From Zunongwangia profunda SM-A87 (lineage in GTDB: Bacteria; Bacteroidota; Bacteroidia; Flavobacteriales; Flavobacteriaceae): a stretch of DNA of 64,000 nt. Positions 59,160-64,000 of the stretch are shown piece by piece. The stretch covers positions 2,858,001 to 2,922,000 of the forward strand of contig NC_014041.1 in the NCBI RefSeq assembly GCF_000023465.1, in the 5' to 3' direction. The translations under genes were made by a program, and so were the position numbers. Position 1 is the stretch's first letter; every line of letters starts with the position of its first letter. The notes beneath the pieces were generated by a model, which ran no database searches, was not told where the DNA came from, and saw only the letters and a program-made list of their open reading frames with translations.

Positions 59160-59615
59160 TTACTTTCTATTGTTTTGTTTTAAAAGTTCATTTTGCTCTT
59201 TTATTAGCAAATTCAAGCTGGAAAGTAATTCGATATCTTTTGGTGTATCTACTTCTTTATTATCGGGATCCTGGGCTTTTGCCCTAAACCGGTTCATCAG
59301 TTTTACCACTATGAAGATGGTGAAGCCTATAATCAGAAAATCAATTAAGGCTTCTAATAAAGCTCCGTAAGCAATAGCTACTTCTTCAACAGCTTTTCCG
59401 GTAGTGCTTGCTGTCGCATCAATGGCCTCTCTTAAAACAATCTTTTTATCTGAAAGTTGAATTCCATCGGTCATTAAACTCAAAGGTGGCGTAATGATCT
59501 CTTTTACCAAAACATCGATCACTTTATTAAAGGCCGCACCAATAATTACCCCAATGGCGATGTCGACCATATTACCCTTAATGGCAAACTCTTTAAACTC
59601 TTTAAGTATTCCCAT
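59160..59615 (-). CDS. mscL: Large-conductance mechanosensitive channel
   Basis: 151 residues. TM1 pore helix GNMVDIAIGVIIGAAFNKVI with N-terminal FKEFAIKGN, a periplasmic loop, TM2 (YGALLEALIDFLIIGFTIFI) and a C-terminal helical bundle (KDIELLSSLNLLIKEQNELL). Opens under membrane tension to release solutes. The start overlaps the stop of parC by 1 base, so it is probably the last gene of the par operon. Confidence 0.93.
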   Translation of the reverse strand: MGILKEFKEFAIKGNMVDIAIGVIIGAAFNKVIDVLVKEIITPPLSLMTDGIQLSDKKIVLREAIDATASTTGKAVEEVAIAYGALLEALIDFLIIGFTIFIVVKLMNRFRAKAQDPDNKEVDTPKDIELLSSLNLLIKEQNELLKQNNRK

Positions 59616-62236
59616 TATTCGTCATCAAATAATTTGGTTTGATTCTCCTCTGAAGAGTCCTCTTTAAAACTGGTCCCGATTTGGTTAAAATCTACCTCTT
59701 CTTTTTCTTCATTTTCTTCTTCTGGATCGGGTTCATCGGGAAGTGGATCAAGTAAGTTTATTGTTTTTACCTTATCTGTAGTTAACTGGTTTCCAAGTGC
59801 CTTAATCCCTTTTACCGAAATAAACTCTTCAATACTCACTTCTTCGTTTGGTCGGCGATCTTTTCCTTTTAATTTGGTAAATTCAATCTCTATCATCGGA
59901 AAGTAATCTGTAGATACTACTTCCAAATAGGCATTGTCGTGATCGCTAATAAACTTCTCTTCTTTATCGGGATGTTCGATTAAGAAACGTTTTACATAAT
60001 AACGTTCTTTTTCAGGCTCCCAGTAAATCGCTGAAACCGGCTTTTTAGGATTCCATTTTTCCAGGATGACCATTTCCTCATCAAAACGCTTTGTTAGTTC
60101 GGGTTTAATGGTTTTTGCTATACCGTCCTGGGTGATAATGAGCAGACGGTCTTCTCCTTTAAATTCCCCCAGCAATTCGCCACGTTCATCTACATTCAGG
60201 CGTTTTACCACATCATCAAACCAGATCTTTCTGGGTTTTAAAGTAGAAACACCTTCTTCTTTTAGTTCTATTCGTTTTACAGAGTATTTAGTAACGATAT
60301 TTCCTTTTACGTTTCTTCCTTTTATTAGGATTTCGCTAAAATCCAATTCAAATTTTAGTTTTTTAATACTCCCTACCTGTCTTAAGAAAACAGTTATCAC
60401 TTCGGCTTCCCCATTAGGATTAGCTGAGAAATAAAGAACTTTAGAATCTTTTTTGCCCTGAGTAAGATCGTATTCCCGATCTCTGGTTACCGATGTTACC
60501 GCGAAACGTTTTACATAAGTAGTGCCACCTTTCCCATCGCGATAAATCATATTATAAATGGTGCGCTTATCTTTTTTCTTAAAAACAGCAACATGAATGA
60601 TATCTTTACCAATAAAGGTTTTGGTGTCTACTTTGGTGACCATCATTTTACCATCGGCCGTAAAACAAATAATATCGTCGATGTCTGAACAATCAGTTAC
60701 ATACTCATCCCTTTTTAGAGCGGTGCCAATAAATCCTTCTTTACGGTTTACATAAAGTTTAGTGTTTCTTATGACTACTTTAGAGGCTTCGATATCTTCA
60801 AACAATCGTAGCTCGGTCTTTCGATCTTTATCCTGCCCGTATTTTTCTTTTAGCTTTGTAAAATAATCAATCGCATAATCTATTAGATGATCAAGATGAT
60901 GCTTGATCCTGGCGATTTCATCTTCTAAAGCATCTATTTTTTGTTGCGCCTTATCAATGTCAAATTTAGAGATCCTTTTAATTCGGATTTCTGTAAGTCG
61001 CACGATATCTTCTTCGGTTACCGCTCGTTTTAAATGAGTGATATGTGGTTTTAAACCTTCATCTATAGCACTAATGACTCCTTCCCAGGTCTCTTCTTCT
61101 TCAATCTCGCGATAGATCCTGTTTTCAATAAAAATTCTTTCTAAAGATGCAAAATGCCATTGCTCTTCCAGTTCATCCAGTGTGATTTCCAGCTCACGTT
61201 TTAAAAGATGAAGCGTATGGTCTGTAGAAGACCTTAAAATATCCGAAACTCCTAAAAATTCAGGTTTATTATCTACAATAACACATCCCAGTGGGGATAA
61301 TGAGTTTTCACACTGCGTGAATGCATAAAGGGCATCGATAGTACGATCAGGAGATATATTATTGGGGAGATGGATTTGTATTTCCACTTCCGCAGCGGTA
61401 TTATCTTCGATCTTTTTGATCTTGATTTTTCCTTTCTCGTTAGCTTTTAATACCGAATCGATCAAGCTTGTGGTGGTGGTACCAAAAGGAATTTCGGTAA
61501 TCACCAGCGTATTTTTATCTAACTGACTAATTTTAGCGCGAACTCTCACACGACCACCGCGTTTACCATCATTATAATGTGAAATATCTGCGATCCCACC
61601 GGTAGGAAAATCAGGAAATAATTTAAAACGTTTCCCCTGTAGATGTTTTATAGACGCATCGATAAGTTCATTAAAGTTATGCGGTAATAGACGAGTACTC
61701 AAACCTACAGCAATTCCCTCGCCACCTTGCGCAAGTAACATAGGAAATTTTACGGGAAGGTTTACCGGTTCTTTTTTACGGCCATCATAGGATAACTGCC
61801 ACTCGGTAAGCTTTGGATTATATAATACTTCCAGAGCGAATTTCGATAATCTCGCCTCGATATATCGTGGTGCTGCTGCACGGTCACCGGTTAAAATATT
61901 ACCCCAGTTTCCCTGTGTATCGATTAAAAGATCTTTTTGGCCAATTTGAACCATGGCATCACCTATACTCGCATCCCCGTGAGGGTGATATTGCATGGTA
62001 TGCCCAACGATATTCGCTACTTTATTATAACGACCATCATCAAGATCTTTCATAGAATGCATAATTCGGCGTTGTACGGGTTTAAAACCGTCTTCCATAG
62101 CCGGTACGGCACGCTCTAAAATCACATAAGAAGCATAATCAAGAAACCAGTCCTTATACATACCGGTTACTCGCATTAATTCTTCCTTAGGCTTATTTAA
62201 TTGTTCGTCTTTAGATTCTTCGGGATTCTCTTCCAT
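59615..62236 (-). CDS. parC: Topoisomerase IV subunit A
   Basis: 873 residues. Winged-helix/tower core with the catalytic Tyr in GDRAAAPRYIEARLSK, HPHGDASIGDAMVQI and QGGEGIAVGLSTRLLPHNF. C-terminal region is beta-propeller-like, and the last 50 residues are acidic. Together with ParE it decatenates chromosomes. The neighbouring parE and the absence of a full GyrA-box support ParC over GyrA, though this cannot be proven without the second paralogue. Confidence 0.9.
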   Translation of the reverse strand: MEENPEESKDEQLNKPKEELMRVTGMYKDWFLDYASYVILERAVPAMEDGFKPVQRRIMHSMKDLDDGRYNKVANIVGHTMQYHPHGDASIGDAMVQIGQKDLLIDTQGNWGNILTGDRAAAPRYIEARLSKFALEVLYNPKLTEWQLSYDGRKKEPVNLPVKFPMLLAQGGEGIAVGLSTRLLPHNFNELIDASIKHLQGKRFKLFPDFPTGGIADISHYNDGKRGGRVRVRAKISQLDKNTLVITEIPFGTTTTSLIDSVLKANEKGKIKIKKIEDNTAAEVEIQIHLPNNISPDRTIDALYAFTQCENSLSPLGCVIVDNKPEFLGVSDILRSSTDHTLHLLKRELEITLDELEEQWHFASLERIFIENRIYREIEEEETWEGVISAIDEGLKPHITHLKRAVTEEDIVRLTEIRIKRISKFDIDKAQQKIDALEDEIARIKHHLDHLIDYAIDYFTKLKEKYGQDKDRKTELRLFEDIEASKVVIRNTKLYVNRKEGFIGTALKRDEYVTDCSDIDDIICFTADGKMMVTKVDTKTFIGKDIIHVAVFKKKDKRTIYNMIYRDGKGGTTYVKRFAVTSVTRDREYDLTQGKKDSKVLYFSANPNGEAEVITVFLRQVGSIKKLKFELDFSEILIKGRNVKGNIVTKYSVKRIELKEEGVSTLKPRKIWFDDVVKRLNVDERGELLGEFKGEDRLLIITQDGIAKTIKPELTKRFDEEMVILEKWNPKKPVSAIYWEPEKERYYVKRFLIEHPDKEEKFISDHDNAYLEVVSTDYFPMIEIEFTKLKGKDRRPNEEVSIEEFISVKGIKALGNQLTTDKVKTINLLDPLPDEPDPEEENEEKEEVDFNQIGTSFKEDSSEENQTKLFDDE

Positions 62237-62239
62237 ATG

Positions 62240-62722
62240 TTAAGCCACAGCTTTAGGTTTGTCCAAAACATTTCGCAAAGAAGCGACCAGGCCGCTTTTC
62301 TTTTTTCTGCTTAAAAATGTGGTGTTAAATGTATATTTTTTAAAACCTTTTCTTCGTCTGGATTTAATATAAATAGTTATGCTTGAATATATTCCGTAAT
62401 TGTTAAACTTATATTTTGCTAATTTTCTTTTTGGAAACTCTGCTTTCTTTACCCGGTATTCCATAAATTTTGAAAAGAAAACTCCGTTATTCTTAAAAAT
62501 AAGAGTTTCACCATCGCTATCAAAATCGAAACTTACTCCAATTTTATGTACAAAAAAGAAGATAAGAAGCGTAATGATATTCGGTAAAAAATGGCTGAAT
62601 TTTATAGGCTCATCACGGCCTATTAATTCTACATTTACAAAAATGTTGGTTAAAAAAACCGCCACCAACACGATATAAATGGGTGGGATTATTTTTATTT
62701 CATTTTTGTTATTTAACCTCAT
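62240..62722 (-). CDS. Small conserved membrane protein between parE and parC
   Basis: 160 residues: two membrane helices near the front ([19 protein letters not shown] and [20 protein letters not shown]) and a soluble strand-rich, basic tail ([37 protein letters not shown]). It overlaps parE by 4 bases (ATGA) and ends 3 bases from the parC start, so it is translated within the topoisomerase operon. No known family function. Confidence 0.8.
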   Translation of the reverse strand: MRLNNKNEIKIIPPIYIVLVAVFLTNIFVNVELIGRDEPIKFSHFLPNIITLLIFFFVHKIGVSFDFDSDGETLIFKNNGVFFSKFMEYRVKKAEFPKRKLAKYKFNNYGIYSSITIYIKSRRRKGFKKYTFNTTFLSRKKKSGLVASLRNVLDKPKAVA

Positions 62723-64000
62723 ATTCCTAATTCTTCAATAAGATCAAGCTCTACTTTTAAGTTGTCTATGATAAACTCCTGTCGATCTGGTGTGTTTTTA
62801 CCCATATAGAAACTTAGCATTTCTTCAATAGATTTATCCTTGTCCAGCATTACAGGATCCAGCCTGATATCATCACCGATAAAATATTTAAATTCGTCCG
62901 GAGAGATCTCTCCTAAACCTTTAAATCGGGTGATTTCAACCTTTCCTTTAAGTTTTTGCACGGCCTGTTTTCTTTCATATTCTGAATAGCAATAGATCGT
63001 CTCCTTTTTATTACGCACTCTAAAAAGCGGTGTTTGTAAGATATATAAATGATTTTCTTTAATCAGTTCAGGAAAAAACTGAAGAAAAAAAGTAATTAAT
63101 AATAATCGAATGTGCATCCCATCAACATCGGCATCTGTGGCGATTACGATATTATTATAACGAAGATCTTCTAAGGACTCCTCAATATTTAATGCAGCCT
63201 GTAACAGGTTAAATTCTTCGTTTTCGTAAACAATTTTTTTGCTTAACCCGTAGCTGTTTAAAGGCTTTCCTTTTAAGCTGAAAACCGCCTGAGTATTTAC
63301 ATCTCTGGATTTAGTGATGGATCCACTTGCAGAATCCCCCTCGGTAATAAATAGTGTGGTTTCTAAATAGCGTTCCTTCTTATTGTCTCCAAGATGAATT
63401 CTGCAATCTCTTAGTTTTTTATTGTGTAAGCTGGCTTTTTTAGCACGTTCTTTAGCCAGTTTTCTAATTCCTGAAAGATCTTTTCGCTCGCGCTCGGCCT
63501 GAAGAATTTTCCGTTGAAGTTTTTCAGCAGTTTCCTGATTTTTATGCAGGTAATTATCAAAATTACGCTTTACAAAATCATTAATATACGTCCGCACAGT
63601 CGGAAAATCTCCGCCCATATCAGTGGATCCAAGTTTTGTTTTGGTCTGACTCTCAAAAACAGGCTCCATCACTTTTATGGAAATAGCCGCTACGATCGAT
63701 TTTCGGATATCTGAAGCATCGTAGTTTTTCCCGTAGAATTCCCTTACGGTTTTTACGATAGCCTCTCTAAAGGCAGCCAGATGCGTCCCCCCCTGCGAGG
63801 TATTTTGACCATTTACAAAAGAATGATATTCTTCACTGTATTGCGCCTTGCTATGTGTTACGGCGATTTCGATATCATCTCCCCGCAAATGAATGATAGG
63901 ATATAAACGATCTTCTTTATTTAAGGTATCGTTTAATAGATCTTTTAATCCATTTTCTGAATAAAACTTCTCTCCGTTAAAAATAATGCTTAACCCGGGA
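62719..64000 (-). CDS. parE: Topoisomerase IV subunit B, C-terminal part; start beyond the right edge
   Basis: The frame is open to the window edge: about 426 residues of the transducer and TOPRIM domains. TOPRIM motifs are [12 protein letters not shown] (catalytic Glu), [20 protein letters not shown] (metal-binding Asp residues) and [13 protein letters not shown]. An internal Met at 63888 is not the start because [18 protein letters not shown] upstream continues the family homology. The ATPase domain is off the window. Confidence 0.93.
   Translation of the reverse strand, partial: PGLSIIFNGEKFYSENGLKDLLNDTLNKEDRLYPIIHLRGDDIEIAVTHSKAQYSEEYHSFVNGQNTSQGGTHLAAFREAIVKTVREFYGKNYDASDIRKSIVAAISIKVMEPVFESQTKTKLGSTDMGGDFPTVRTYINDFVKRNFDNYLHKNQETAEKLQRKILQAERERKDLSGIRKLAKERAKKASLHNKKLRDCRIHLGDNKKERYLETTLFITEGDSASGSITKSRDVNTQAVFSLKGKPLNSYGLSKKIVYENEEFNLLQAALNIEESLEDLRYNNIVIATDADVDGMHIRLLLITFFLQFFPELIKENHLYILQTPLFRVRNKKETIYCYSEYERKQAVQKLKGKVEITRFKGLGEISPDEFKYFIGDDIRLDPVMLDKDKSIEEMLSFYMGKNTPDRQEFIIDNLKVELDLIEELGI

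Overview
The window comes from a low-GC Bacteroidota chromosome, most likely a marine member of the Flavobacteriaceae. The pointers are the gene families present (DUF4251 lipoprotein, short HPF, fused E1 alpha/beta, SUI1-like factor, parE-parC pair), A-rich leaders in place of strong Shine-Dalgarno sites, the TAnnTTTG promoter element before several genes, and many dispersed palindromic intergenic repeats. No species is claimed.

Left part (1-5.5 kb): the start of a sulfatase that runs off the left edge, a 1 kb block of REP-like repeats, a cold-shock gene, a small zinc-ribbon membrane gene interrupted by an in-frame stop, an XRE regulator and a patatin-like phospholipase.

Accessory part (5.5-23.5 kb): four dif-like (XerC/XerD-type) sites divide this stretch. 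The first two (5539-5566 on +, 9438-9465 on -) are inverted and enclose one large restriction-endonuclease-like protein of about 909 residues. A tRNA-like sequence with its own terminator lies before the gene and a second structured RNA-like region after it; the layout resembles a pdif gene module. The next pair (9474-9501 and 23491-23518, both +, with identical 6-bp centres) encloses a 14 kb prophage with no integrase gene. The prophage has a filamentous-phage-type rolling-circle initiator, an SSB, a 267-residue capsid candidate, an extremely basic 80-residue protein, about nine small membrane proteins, an M23 peptidase and a 3TM-holin-like protein, but no packaging or Zot-type ATPase. This fits a tailless, membrane-containing ssDNA phage (in the manner of Flavobacterium phage FLiP) that integrates through the host XerCD system. 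A roughly 340-nt imperfect hairpin at 21280-21619 is a candidate origin or packaging signal. A leftward cluster of small genes with an HTH protein (19744-21151) is the likely control region.

Right part (23.5-64 kb): ordinary chromosome. It carries lipoproteins, HPF, an Aquifex-type aconitase, an OmpA lipoprotein, a branched-chain/2-oxoacid dehydrogenase E1, an operon running from a 2OG oxygenase through SUI1, DUF1835, nucleoside phosphorylase, polyphosphate kinase and a substrate-binding protein, then ung, mutS2, a dicarboxylate/cation symporter, chorismate synthase (aroC), 3-dehydroquinate synthase (aroB), proline dehydrogenase, PEP carboxylase, an Lrp regulator, an M14 peptidase, an XRE regulator with five operator-like palindromes, mscL and the parE-parC topoisomerase IV operon, which runs off the right edge. 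Composite repeat blocks recur at 24.3-25.1, 39.6-40.1 and 44.3-44.7 kb, and one of them truncates an IS3-type transposase.
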